From positions 434,001 to 498,000 of the forward strand of contig NZ_FUWS01000003.1 in NCBI RefSeq assembly GCF_900167435.1: a stretch of DNA of 64,000 nt, written 5' to 3'. Below the pieces are notes generated by a model. That model did no database searches. It saw only the letters and a program-made list of their open reading frames with translations, and was not told the origin of the DNA. Made by a program: the position numbers and the translations under genes. This DNA comes from Marinactinospora thermotolerans DSM 45154. Its GTDB lineage: Bacteria > Actinomycetota > Actinomycetes > Streptosporangiales > Streptosporangiaceae. Shown piece by piece: positions 23,017 through 31,519 of this stretch (positions are counted from its first letter, which is position 1; each line of letters starts with the position of its first letter).

Positions 23017-24237
23017 TCAGGGGGTCAGTTCCTCCAGGTGGCCGCCGCGCCATTCGGCCAGCAGGACGGTGGCGTCGTCGTCAAGCCTGCCGGCGTGGTG
23101 GTCGAGCACGGCGTGGACCAGGCGGCGCAGGGACTCGTGCAGGGTGAATCGGCCGGAGTGGTGGCGCATGACGAAATCGGTGAAGCGCGCCAGACCGAAC
23201 TCGGCACCCTTCGTGTCACGGGCCTCGGTGATGCCGTCGGTGTAGAGCACCAGGCGGTCGCCGGGCTGGAGTTGCTCGTGGCAGACGGTGATCGGCAGCC
23301 CCAGGTCGGTTCCCATGGGCCCGGCCGGGGGACAGGACAGCTGTCGGGACCACCGATTCGCGCGGATGAGCAGGGGCGGAGGGTGGCCGCGGTTGACCCA
23401 GCCGAGCCGGCCGGTCTCCAGGTTCAGTTCGGCCAGGATCCCGGTGGCGTAGCGGCTGAAGCCGAACTGCTCGACGAGTTCCCGTTCCACCATCTGGCTG
23501 GCCTGCGTCAGGGACAGACCCTGATGGCGGGCGTTGCGGCAGGCGGCGACCGCCAGGTTGGCGGTGTGCCCGGCCGTCGTGTCGTGGCCCATGGCGTCGA
23601 AGACGCTCAGGAAGAGGGTGCTGCCGGTCACGGCGTAGTCGAAGGCGTCGCCGCCGGCCGCGTAGGCCGGCTCCGTGACGGCGCCGACGATGACGCCGTG
23701 GCCGGCGAAGGCCGGTGGCGGGGTGAGGGACTGCTGCATCTCGGCGGCCACGTTCATCGGCGCGGTACGCACCAGACGGGCGTAGGAGTCGCTGAAGGAC
23801 CGCTTGCTCAGCAGCAGCAGCGCCAACATCGAGGCGAAGCCCCGCAGCGCCTCGCGGGTCGCCGCGTCGTCGCCGGCGACGTCCGCCCGCAGCGCGCCCA
23901 ACCGCTCCACCCCGTCGGTGATCGGCGCCCACCACCGCTGTAGGCCGTGCTCGCCGGTCCTGTCCGATTCGGGGATGAGGTCCACCCGTTGGTAGGCCAG
24001 ACCCGGCAGTGTGCCGTCGACCGTGAATTCCAGTCCTCCCTCGCCGGCGTCGGACCCCCGTCCGGTCACCTGGCGCAGCACCCTCTCCTGGAGGTCCACC
24101 ACGAAGAAGACGGTGTGGTGCAGGCCCACGGCGTCGGCGGACTCGGCCACCATCGCGGGCAGCTCCTCCAACGTCGTGGTGTGGCTGGCCAGCATCAGAT
24201 CGACGAGGGCCTTTCTCACTCGCGCGGAGTCGATCAC
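23017..24237 (-). CDS. PP2C/SpoIIE-type serine phosphatase
   Basis: A 406-residue protein. The N-terminal 160 residues (AVGLHHTVFFVVDLQERVLRQVTG) look like a divergent GAF-type sensor. From about 170, MNVAAEMQQSLTPPPAF, VGAVTEPAYAAGGDAFDY, LFLSVFDAMGHDTTAGHTANLAVAACR and LVLYTDGITEARD are the metal-binding motifs of the SpoIIE/RsbU phosphatase domain. Such proteins dephosphorylate anti-anti-sigma factors or similar regulators. No partner anti-sigma gene is adjacent. GTG 24237 follows GGAAGGGGG. It is soluble, with no predicted membrane helix. Confidence 0.88.
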   Translation of the reverse strand: MIDSARVRKALVDLMLASHTTTLEELPAMVAESADAVGLHHTVFFVVDLQERVLRQVTGRGSDAGEGGLEFTVDGTLPGLAYQRVDLIPESDRTGEHGLQRWWAPITDGVERLGALRADVAGDDAATREALRGFASMLALLLLSKRSFSDSYARLVRTAPMNVAAEMQQSLTPPPAFAGHGVIVGAVTEPAYAAGGDAFDYAVTGSTLFLSVFDAMGHDTTAGHTANLAVAACRNARHQGLSLTQASQMVERELVEQFGFSRYATGILAELNLETGRLGWVNRGHPPPLLIRANRWSRQLSCPPAGPMGTDLGLPITVCHEQLQPGDRLVLYTDGITEARDTKGAEFGLARFTDFVMRHHSGRFTLHESLRRLVHAVLDHHAGRLDDDATVLLAEWRGGHLEELTP

Positions 24238-25243
24238 GCTGCGATCCCCCTTCCGGTACCGGAAGCGCGACGGCCTGCCCCCTGCGGGCGCTGCGCGATC
24301 GGCCCGGTCCGGCGGCGGTGCGCCTCACCCCTACCCCGGGCCTCCCGCCGGTCACACGGGTGGCGGCGGAGAAAGCGGCCCCCACCCGTCGGCGCGGTCG
24401 CGGCCCGGCCCGGCCGTTCCCCGAGGGGGGAGGTCGGCGGGGCGCGGGGACGGCGTTTCGGCCCGTGCCCCTCGACCGTGCGGACCGGGGAGCCGTCGGC
24501 GAGGGCCGTGAACTCCACGGCGCTGCCCGCCGGGCCGAGTGGGACCATGGTCCACCGCTGACCGGACGTCCTCCCAAGCCCGGTACCGGACCGCTATGAC
24601 CGCCGGCCGGATTGTGGGGCCGCCGGAAGCGGCCCTGCGGCCCGTCGGTGTCAGCCCGTCGCGCAGTAGGAGCGCGCCGCGTCGAACAGCCGGCCGTCGG
24701 GTGTGTCGGGCGGGTGTGGAAGTGCCGCGCTCCACGTCGGCGGTTGCCGGTCTCTGGTGGACCGCGGTCTTCAGGGTTTCCCGGCCGTCCTCTGTGGGGG
24801 ATGGTGCGTGCGGCGCGTGGCCTGTGGTGTCGCCGATCTTTTCCGTCCTGCTCGGTGCCGTGTGCCATGGGACGTGCGAGGACCGATCGTCGAGGCGGGG
24901 ACGGCCAGTGGGCGCCGGCGCGGCGGTTCGATCCCGGGGGCCGGGCGCTCGCCGCCGGGGACCTCCACGGGTGCGGGGGCCTCGTCTTCGGTGCGGCCGG
25001 TGACCGACGCCGGCCACGCGGCTGTGGGAGGACCGGCGCGTGCCGCCTGTCTCCGCCCGGGGCACGGCGCGCGTGCCCCAAACAGGACGGTCGCGCCATG
25101 CCGTCCCCGCCTCGCGGCGGAGGGGACGTCCGGGGCAGGCCGGCCGGCTCCGGGGTCCGCCCCGTGGAACGACGGGGCGGACCCCGGGGGCGCCGCGAGT
25201 GCTCCGGGTCTTGACCGCCGGTTCCCCAGCTGGCGGTGCCGGG
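24238..25243. other. About 1 kb without a recognisable gene
   Basis: An unusually long gap for this window. Open frames on both strands translate to low-complexity Arg/Pro/Gly sequence. One leftward stretch ending in TGA near 24652 reads LFDAARSYCATG just before the stop. It looks like the natural end of a protein, but its frame is closed about 40 codons upstream, so it may be a gene remnant. T and G runs around 24720-24880 differ from neighbouring coding DNA. The terminator at 25150-25187 belongs to the following gene. Confidence 0.35.
25150..25187 (-). terminator. Terminator after the SDR gene
   Basis: CCGGGGTCCGCCCCG and CGGGGCGGACCCCGG form a perfect 15-bp stem around an 8-base loop (tggaacga). 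It lies 56 bp downstream of the stop of the leftward gene at 25244. Confidence 0.75.
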
Positions 25244-26035
25244 TCAGGGGATGATGGTGGGGGCGATGCCGCCGTCGACCTTCAGGGCGGCGCCGGTGGT
25301 GGCCGAGGCGGCGTCGGAGCCGACGTAGTGGACCATGGCGGCGACCTCCTCGGGGCGGATGAGACGGCCCAGGAGCGAGGTGGGCCGTTCCTCGGCGACG
25401 AAGCGGCGTTCGGCCTCGTCGAAGGGGACGTCGGGGCCGATGCGGTCGGCGATGAAGTCACGGACGCCGGGGGTGAGGGTGGAACCGGGCAGGACGGTGT
25501 TGACGGTGACGCCGGTGCCGGCGACCTCCTGGGCCATGCCGCGCGCCACCGAGATCTGCGCCGTCTTGGTCATCCCGTAGTGCACCATCTCGGTGGGGAT
25601 GAACACCGACGACTCGCTGCTGATGAAGATGACCCGTCCCCAGCCGCGTTCGACCATGCGGGGGGTGTAGTGGCGGGCCAGGCGGATGCCGCTGAGCACG
25701 TTGACCTCGAAGTAACGCCGCCACTCGTCGTCGTCGATCTCGAACACCGGTGTCGCCTCGAAGATCCCGGTGTTGTTGACCAGGACGTCGACGTCGGGGA
25801 CGGCCGCGAAGATGCGCTGCGCGCCCTCGGCCGTGGCCACGTCGGCGGCGACGGGGATGGGCCGGGTGCCGCCCGCGGCCGCGTGGACGCGTTCGGCCGC
25901 CGCCGCGGTGCGTTCCTCGTCGCGGCCGTTGACCACGACGGTGGCGCCGTCACGGGCGAAGGCGACGGCGATGGCCTCGCCGATCCCCGATGTCGAACCG
26001 GTGACCAGGACGGTGCGCTGCCCCGTGGTGTTCAT
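25244..26035 (-). CDS. Short-chain dehydrogenase/reductase
   Basis: A 263-residue classical SDR. TVLVTGSTSGIGEAIA is the cofactor motif, VDVLVNNTGIFE the NNxG motif, and VIFISSESSVFIPTEMVHYGMTKTAQ gives Ser, Tyr and Lys of the active site. SDAASATTGAALKVDGG is the usual C-terminal end. An Arg in VNGRDEER suggests NADP(H) preference. ATG 26035 has AGGAGAGG just upstream. It is divergent from an MFS exporter gene and shares a 188-bp regulatory gap. It is probably a small-molecule oxidoreductase; no substrate can be assigned. Confidence 0.88.
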   Translation of the reverse strand: MNTTGQRTVLVTGSTSGIGEAIAVAFARDGATVVVNGRDEERTAAAAERVHAAAGGTRPIPVAADVATAEGAQRIFAAVPDVDVLVNNTGIFEATPVFEIDDDEWRRYFEVNVLSGIRLARHYTPRMVERGWGRVIFISSESSVFIPTEMVHYGMTKTAQISVARGMAQEVAGTGVTVNTVLPGSTLTPGVRDFIADRIGPDVPFDEAERRFVAEERPTSLLGRLIRPEEVAAMVHYVGSDAASATTGAALKVDGGIAPTIIP

Positions 26036-26223
26036 GCCTCTCCTCTGTCTCCTCTTGGGCGCCGGAAGGCTTCCCCGGTTATTTGTTTGCATACGCTTGT
26101 ATTTGCAGGCGCTAACTATATTCACATGGTGTGCTGCCGCCGGGACTCGCGGGGATCGACGGGGGAGTTCATCCCTTGAGAGGATGTAAGCGACGTTTAC
26201 TTCCGCTGTGTGACGAAAGCGAC
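26036..26223. promoter_or_regulatory. Divergent control region of SDR and MFS genes
   Basis: An A/T-rich island for this genome. TATATT at 26117-26122 is a good -10-like element. The stretch 26087-26106 contains TTTGCATACGCTTGTATTTG, with ATAC and GTAT arms as a possible operator. Confidence 0.4.
26186..26200. promoter_or_regulatory. Candidate TetR-type operator before the MFS gene
   Basis: GTAAGCGACGTTTAC is a 7-1-7 inverted repeat with one mismatch, 24 bp before the chosen start of the exporter. No TetR-family gene is found in the window, so its regulator would be encoded elsewhere. Confidence 0.45.
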
Positions 26224-27666
26224 GTGCGCGTGCCGCCCTCTCCGAGCAAGGTCTCCCCGCCTCCCCTGTCCCCGGAGCCACCCCGGTCTTCCCCTACCCG
26301 CGTCATCGCCCCATTGGTCTTCGCCGGCCTCACCTACGCCGTCGCCCAGACCACGATCGTCCCCGTCATCCCGCAGATCCAGGCGGCCACGGGGGCGGGC
26401 CCCGGAGCGGCGGCCTGGGTGGTCACCGGGTTCTTCGTCTCCTCCGCGGCCCTGACCGTGGTCGCCGGCAAGCTCGGCGACATCTTCGGAAAGAAACGGG
26501 TGCTGCTCGGGGTGCTGGGCCTCTTCGCCGTCGGCGCGGTCGTGGCGGCCGTCGGCTCCTCGCTCGGCGCGGTCGTGGCCGGACGGGTGATCATGGGCGC
26601 CGCGGGGGGTGTCTTCCCGCTCTCCTTCGCCATCCTCGGCCAGAGCCTGCCGCGCCCGCGCGCCGCCTTCGGCATGGGGCTGATCAGCTCGATGTTCGGC
26701 CTGGGCGGCGCGCTGGGTCTGCCGCTCGGCGGGCTGGTCGCCGAACGCCTGGGCCACCAGGGCCTGTTCTGGGGCACCGCGGCGATGACGCTGGTGGCGA
26801 TCGCCGCGATCGCCCTGTTCGTGCCCGAGCCCGGGGCCGGGGGCGGCGGCCGGATCGACTGGACCGGGGCGCTGCTGCTCGCGGTCGCGCTGGGCGCCCC
26901 GCTCACCGCCATCAGCAGGGCCGAGGCGTGGGGGTGGACGTCGCCTCCCACGCTGGCGCTGCTGGGGTGCGGCGTCATGGCGCTGGCGGCCCTCGTGGTC
27001 GTGGAGCGTCGCGTCCGCGAGCCGCTCATCGACCTGGCCCTGATGGGCCGTCGCAACGTCTGGGTCGCCAACGTGGTGGCGGTCCTGGTCACCGTCGGTC
27101 AGTCCAGCGCCTTCCTGCTCGTCCCGCAGATCGTGCAGCTTCCCGCCGACAGTGGTGTGGGCCTGGGGGTGGGGGCCGGCGCCGCGGGGCTGTACCTGCT
27201 GCCGGCCGCGTTGACCACCATGGTCGCCGGGCCGCTGACCGGCCGCGCGGTCGCCCGCTTCGGGGTGCGTCCCCTGCTGCTCGTCGGCGCGCTGGCGTCG
27301 GGGGCGGGGCTGCTCGTGCTGGCGGTGGGGGGCGCCCACCCGATGGTGGTCGTCAGCGGCGGCGCGCTGCTGGGCCTCGGCGGCGGGGTGGCCTTCGCGG
27401 TGCTGCCGGTGCTGATCTCCGACGCGGTCCCCGCCGCCGACCTCGGCGCGGCCAACGGCGTCAACACCATCGTGCGCCACGTCTCCATGGCCGTCGCCAC
27501 GCAGGTCTCGGCCATGGTGCTGGCCCTGGCGACACCGCAGGGCGCCACCTCGCCCGCGGCGTGGGGGTTCGCGCTGGTCTTCGCGGTCGGCGCGCTCCTG
27601 GGGCTGACCGCGATGGCGCTCGTCCCCCTGGTGCGCCGCCGCTCCCAAGGCGGCACGCCGGCCTGA
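26224..27666 (+). CDS. MFS exporter, DHA2 (14-helix) drug-efflux type
   Basis: A 480-residue membrane protein. The start IAPLVFAGLTYAVAQTTIVPVIPQIQ and motif A GKLGDIFGKKRVLLG are typical of DHA2 multidrug transporters. GRVIMGAAGGVFPLSFAILG and a region rich in Gly follow, and about 14 helices are readable. GTG 26224 (alternative GTG 26230) starts shortly before the homology; the ribosome-binding site is weak. It probably exports a small organic compound by proton antiport, perhaps one also handled by the divergent SDR. The gene ends in a strong hairpin. Confidence 0.85.
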   Translation: MRVPPSPSKVSPPPLSPEPPRSSPTRVIAPLVFAGLTYAVAQTTIVPVIPQIQAATGAGPGAAAWVVTGFFVSSAALTVVAGKLGDIFGKKRVLLGVLGLFAVGAVVAAVGSSLGAVVAGRVIMGAAGGVFPLSFAILGQSLPRPRAAFGMGLISSMFGLGGALGLPLGGLVAERLGHQGLFWGTAAMTLVAIAAIALFVPEPGAGGGGRIDWTGALLLAVALGAPLTAISRAEAWGWTSPPTLALLGCGVMALAALVVVERRVREPLIDLALMGRRNVWVANVVAVLVTVGQSSAFLLVPQIVQLPADSGVGLGVGAGAAGLYLLPAALTTMVAGPLTGRAVARFGVRPLLLVGALASGAGLLVLAVGGAHPMVVVSGGALLGLGGGVAFAVLPVLISDAVPAADLGAANGVNTIVRHVSMAVATQVSAMVLALATPQGATSPAAWGFALVFAVGALLGLTAMALVPLVRRRSQGGTPA

Positions 27667-27675
27667 GACGCGATC

Positions 27676-27712
27676 GCGGGCGCGCCCGGCCGTCGTGGCC
27701 GGGCGCGCCCGC
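27676..27712. terminator. Bidirectional terminator
   Basis: GCGGGCGCGCCCGGCC and GGCCGGGCGCGCCCGC form a perfect 16-bp stem with loop gtcgt, between the convergent MFS and small membrane protein genes. Confidence 0.8.
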
Positions 27713-27723
27713 GGTGAGCGCTG

Positions 27724-28296
27724 TCAGTCGGTCATCCCGAGGCGGGAACCGGCCTTCTGCACGAACCCCAGCTTCTGCTGGGAGGGCCGCTGCTGTTCAC
27801 CGTGCAGGGCGTTGAGAACCAGCAGCGCTCCGGTCAGGGCGGGCACCGCCCACTGGGCCAGGCGCAGCTGACGCTGGGCGTCCTCGGTGCTTCCCGGCGT
27901 CTTCTCCGCCAGCTCCTTCACCTTCGGCTCGTCGGTCTGGGTCGCCCCGACCTTCTTCCCCAGGAGGCAGGCGTAGGCGGTGGCGGCCAGCGCCGCGCCG
28001 GTCAGCACCGTCTTGGCGCCGGTCGAGGCGCCCACGCCCTCCTGGTGGCGCACCCGTTCGGCGTTGGCCTTGAAGAGCCCGGCCCCGCCCACCACGTGGA
28101 CCGCGATCGCGGCGACGCTGACCGGCAGCCACTTGTTCCACCCGATGGTCGAGATCCGGATGCCGCGACCGGTATCGTCGGCCTCCTTCGCGGCCCCGTT
28201 GAGACCGATCACCCCCATGAGCGAACCGCCGAACCAGGCGGCCAACCCCAGATCGTGCAGACTGCGGACCAGGGTGTTGCGCTGCGACGACACCAT
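27724..28296 (-). CDS. Small conserved actinobacterial membrane protein
   Basis: A 190-residue protein with about four hydrophobic segments: SLHDLGLAAWFGGSLMGVIGL, KWLPVSVAAIAVHVVGGAGL, TVLTGAALAATAYACLLGKK and AVPALTGALLVLNAL. A polar, Lys/Glu-rich stretch sits before the last one. I recognise it as a type found widely in streptosporangial and streptomycete genomes without known function. ATG 28296 has GGAGG five bases upstream. It is divergent from an aminotransferase gene. Confidence 0.7.
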   Translation of the reverse strand: MVSSQRNTLVRSLHDLGLAAWFGGSLMGVIGLNGAAKEADDTGRGIRISTIGWNKWLPVSVAAIAVHVVGGAGLFKANAERVRHQEGVGASTGAKTVLTGAALAATAYACLLGKKVGATQTDEPKVKELAEKTPGSTEDAQRQLRLAQWAVPALTGALLVLNALHGEQQRPSQQKLGFVQKAGSRLGMTD

Positions 28297-28671
28297 GTTC
28301 ACCTCCACCAGACGAAATGAGCGGTCGCGGGACGGCCCCTGCGACCGGCCCACCCACTACCGCGTGACCGCGGGTGTATGCGCGATCACGCGGAGAAGTG
28401 ACCGGCGGTCTGAGTGTGACGTCCGCGACGCGCCGTCGCACCCGGCCGGGAAGGTCGCACCGGGACGGGGGCGCGGTCCGTCCGCCGGTGCTCCCGGGGC
28501 GGACGGGGAAGCCCGACCGGGACCGGCGGGGGTGAAAAGGCCGGTCGGAACATGTCCATCGGTCACACCTGCGTACACTTGCAGGCAATCGCCGGGCCGC
28601 AGCGGTCCCGGACCGCCCGCTCGCGGCCCACCGCACGGTCCCACAACGCACCCGAAACGCGGAGGTGGATC
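28297..28671. other. Divergent intergenic region before the aminotransferase
   Basis: About 375 bases without a gene. A -10-like TACACT (28574-28579) lies inside CCTGC and GCAGG arms (28568-28584), which could be a promoter with an overlapping regulator site for the rightward gene. Confidence 0.35.
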
Positions 28672-30000
28672 GTGTCCTCTGATCCCCGGGAAACCCACCG
28701 CGGGCCCTCGTCGCAGGGTTCGCGCATCGACCCCTACGTCGACGCCTACGCCGCGCGCGCCCAGGGGATGGTGGCCTCGGAGGTCCGGGCACTGTTCGCC
28801 GTCGCCTCCCGCCCCGAGGTGGTCTCCCTCGCGGGCGGCATGCCCAACGTCTCGGCGCTGCCGACTGACGACATCGGCGAGATCGTGCGCAGGGTCGTCA
28901 CCGAGCAGGGGCCCACCGCCTTGCAGTACGGCTCGGCCCAGGGCGATCCACTGCTGCGCGAACGCATCTGCGAGGTCATGGAGCTTGAGGGCATCGACGC
29001 CGTCGCCGACGACGTCATCGTCACCGTCGGCTCCCAGCAGGCGCTGGACCTGGTGACCCGGGTGTTCGTCGACCCCGGTGACGTCGTGCTGGCCGAGGCG
29101 CCCACCTACGTCACCGCCATCAACACCTTCGCCGCCTACCAGGCCCGGGTCGAGCACGTCGCGATGGACGACGAGGGGGTCATCCCCGAGGCGCTGGAGG
29201 AGCGGCTGGGCCGGCTGAGGTCGGCGGGGCAGCGGGTCAAGTTCTTCTACACCGTCCCCACCTTCCACAACCCCGCCGGCGTCACGCTGTCCCCGCAGCG
29301 CCGTGTCCGCGTCATGGAGATCTGCCGCCGTTTCGGGCTGCTGGTCCTGGAGGACAACCCCTACGGGTTGTTGCGTTATGAGGGCGAGCCGGTCCGCGCG
29401 CTGCGGGCCGACTCCCCCGACAACGTCATCTACCTCGGCTCCTTCTCCAAGACGCTGTCGCCGGGGTTTCGCATCGGCTGGGCGCTGGCCCCCGCCGCGG
29501 TCCGCGACAAGCTCGTCCTCGCCGCCGAGTCGGCGATGCTCAGCCACTCCAGCTTCAACCAGCTCGTCGTCGGCCGCTACCTCGCCGAGTACCCCTGGCA
29601 GGAGCAGATCAAGGACTTCAATGAGATGTACCGGCGGCGCCGCGACGCGATGCTGGGCGCGCTGGAGGCGCTCATGCCCGAGGGCGTCACCTGGACCCGG
29701 CCCCAGGGCGGGTTCTTCGTCTGGGTGACCCTGCCCGAGGGCATCGACTCCAAGTCGATGCTGCCGCGCGCCGTGGGCGAGCGCGTCGCCTACGTCCCCG
29801 GGACCGGGTTCTTCGCGGGTGACGACGGCCACCGCAACATGCGCCTGTCGTTCTGCTACCCCGACCCCGATCAGATCCGCGAGGGGGTGCGCCGCCTGGT
29901 CGGCGTCATCAAGGGCGAGATCACGCTGCGTGATACCTTCGGCAGCGCATCGGCGCGGCCGGGACACGGCACTGACGCGCCGGCCCCGGACCTTCCCTGA
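28672..30000 (+). CDS. PLP-dependent aminotransferase, class I/II (2-aminoadipate type)
   Basis: A 442-residue fold-type I aminotransferase. VVSLAGGMPNVSALP, ALQYGSAQGDPLLRERI, TVPTFHNPAGVTLS and VLEDNPYGLLRYEG are characteristic of the MocR-like / LysN (2-aminoadipate aminotransferase) group. The PLP lysine is in GSFSKTLSPGFRIGW. There is no N-terminal GntR domain, so it is an enzyme rather than a MocR regulator. GTG 28672 has GGAGG six bases upstream. It sits 14 bp before a D-Ala-D-Ala-ligase-like gene. The pair may handle an unusual amino acid or dipeptide, but the substrate is not readable. Confidence 0.88.
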   Translation: MSSDPRETHRGPSSQGSRIDPYVDAYAARAQGMVASEVRALFAVASRPEVVSLAGGMPNVSALPTDDIGEIVRRVVTEQGPTALQYGSAQGDPLLRERICEVMELEGIDAVADDVIVTVGSQQALDLVTRVFVDPGDVVLAEAPTYVTAINTFAAYQARVEHVAMDDEGVIPEALEERLGRLRSAGQRVKFFYTVPTFHNPAGVTLSPQRRVRVMEICRRFGLLVLEDNPYGLLRYEGEPVRALRADSPDNVIYLGSFSKTLSPGFRIGWALAPAAVRDKLVLAAESAMLSHSSFNQLVVGRYLAEYPWQEQIKDFNEMYRRRRDAMLGALEALMPEGVTWTRPQGGFFVWVTLPEGIDSKSMLPRAVGERVAYVPGTGFFAGDDGHRNMRLSFCYPDPDQIREGVRRLVGVIKGEITLRDTFGSASARPGHGTDAPAPDLP

Positions 30001-30014
30001 GGAGGGTGGACGCC

Positions 30015-31001
30015 GTGACGAACGGAGCTGAACACAGAGAGGGCGGGACGGTGGCCGATCTGGACCGGGTGCTCGTACTGGCGGGTGGGATGTCGCCGGA
30101 GCACGAGGTGTCGGTGCTTTCGGGACGACGTGTCGCCGAGGCGCTGCGCCGCCTCGGCGTGGAGGTGCAGCTGGCCGACGCCGGCGCGGGGCTGCTCGAC
30201 GCGATCGCGGCGGACCCGCCGCAGGTGGTGTTCCCCGTGCTGCACGGCGCGGCCGGCGAGGACGGTTCCATCCGCGAGATCCTGGACCTGGCCGGCCTGC
30301 CCTACGTCGGCGCGCCCCCGCAGGCCTGCCGGATCGCGTTCGCCAAGCCGATCGCCAAGACGATCGTCGCCGGACGGGGGCTGGACGTGCCGCGCGGCGT
30401 CGCCCTGCCCAAGTCGGCCTTCCACGACCTCGGCGCCCCGGCCGTCATGGCGCGCATCCTGGACACGCTCGGGCTGCCGCTGTTCGTCAAGCCCGACCAG
30501 GGCGGGTCGGCGTTCGGCGCCGCTCCCGTCGAGACCGCCGAGGACCTGTCGGCGGCGCTGGTGGGCTGTTTCGCCTACAGCGACACCGCGCTCATCGAGG
30601 AGCGGGTCGAGGGGACGGAGATCTCGGTGGGGGTGCTCGACCTGGGCGAGGGACCCTTTGCGCTGCCCGCGGTCGAGATCGTCCCCGACGGCGGGGTCTA
30701 CGACTACTCGGCGCGCTACACCGCCGGCCGCACCGAGTTCTTCTGCCCGGCCCGGCTCGACGACGAGGTCGCCTCGGCGGCGGCCGACGCCGCCATCACC
30801 GCCCACCTGGCCCTGGGGCTGCGCGATCTGTCGCGTACGGACCTGATCGTCGACCGGGACGGCCGGGTGCGCTTCCTGGAGGTCAACGTGGCCCCGGGCA
30901 TGACGAGGACCTCGACGCTGCCCCTCGCGGTCGAGGCGGCGGGGTTGGACTTCGGGGTCGTGTGCCGCGACCTCGCCCAGCGGGCGCTGCTGCGCGGCTG
31001 A
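30015..31001 (+). CDS. D-alanine-D-alanine ligase-like ATP-grasp enzyme
   Basis: A 328-residue ATP-grasp ligase. VLVLAGGMSPEHEVSVLSGRRVAEAL and VVFPVLHGAAGEDGSIREILDLAGLPYVG are the Ddl N-terminal motifs. LFVKPDQGGSAFG and RFLEVNVAPGMTRTS carry ATP and magnesium ligands. In true Ddl the last motif is NTxPGMT; here it is NVAPGMT, and HGAAGEDG replaces HGxxGEDG. It could be a peptidoglycan D-Ala-D-Ala ligase paralogue or a D-amino-acid or dipeptide ligase paired with the upstream aminotransferase. GTG 30015 is nine bases after GGAGG; GTG at 30006 or 30051 is possible. Confidence 0.8.
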   Translation: MTNGAEHREGGTVADLDRVLVLAGGMSPEHEVSVLSGRRVAEALRRLGVEVQLADAGAGLLDAIAADPPQVVFPVLHGAAGEDGSIREILDLAGLPYVGAPPQACRIAFAKPIAKTIVAGRGLDVPRGVALPKSAFHDLGAPAVMARILDTLGLPLFVKPDQGGSAFGAAPVETAEDLSAALVGCFAYSDTALIEERVEGTEISVGVLDLGEGPFALPAVEIVPDGGVYDYSARYTAGRTEFFCPARLDDEVASAAADAAITAHLALGLRDLSRTDLIVDRDGRVRFLEVNVAPGMTRTSTLPLAVEAAGLDFGVVCRDLAQRALLRG

Positions 31002-31093
31002 CCCGCACCCGTCCGCGCGGTCCCTTCCCGGCCGCGCGGCGGGACCATCACGCTCCCCGGACCCCGGTCGGGCCGGCCCGCTGGGATCCGGCC

Positions 31094-31492
31094 GTGTTCG
31101 AGTACCACGGCTGGATCACCGTGCGGGAGAGCGCGACCGGCGATGACGACGAGGCGCGTCTGGCCGGCATCGCCGAGGAGCTGCGCCGCCGCGTTGCGCG
31201 GGCGGCCGACCCCTACCTGCTCGACCTGAGGTGGATGAACGGGGAGCTCTTCCTCCACCTGGGCGGCAACAGCAACCGCGCCGCGGCGGCGAGCGGGGTT
31301 CTCGACCTGTTCGCCCATGCCGGCGTGGTCGCGCCGGGCTCCTACGGGCTCTTGCACGTCCGCGACGACGAGGATCCCCGGCACGGTGACGAGGTGCGGG
31401 TCTTCCGGCTGGCGCGCGGGAGGGTCTCCGCGCACACCGAGCCGCTCCTCTCACCCTGCGTCCCCGCCCTGGAGGATCCCTACGCCGGTTGA
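31094..31492 (+). CDS. Imm7-like immunity protein (orphan)
   Basis: A 132-residue soluble protein. FEYHGWITVRESATGDDDEARL, LLDLRWMNGELFLHLGG, GSYGLLHVRDDEDP and LLSPCVPALEDPYAG match what I remember of the Imm7 family, immunity proteins of polymorphic toxin systems. No toxin, secretion gene or HNH/deaminase toxin domain is adjacent, so it appears to be an orphan. The GTG at 31094 is preceded by a weak TGGGA. It could protect against toxins of related strains, or be a leftover. Confidence 0.7.
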   Translation: MFEYHGWITVRESATGDDDEARLAGIAEELRRRVARAADPYLLDLRWMNGELFLHLGGNSNRAAAASGVLDLFAHAGVVAPGSYGLLHVRDDEDPRHGDEVRVFRLARGRVSAHTEPLLSPCVPALEDPYAG

Positions 31493-31519
31493 CGTGCCGG
31501 TTGCGCGCGGCGCCGCCCG

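Noticed and set aside
28672..30000. MocR-type regulator instead of an aminotransferase
   Set aside because: There is no N-terminal GntR winged helix; the protein begins a few residues before the aminotransferase domain.
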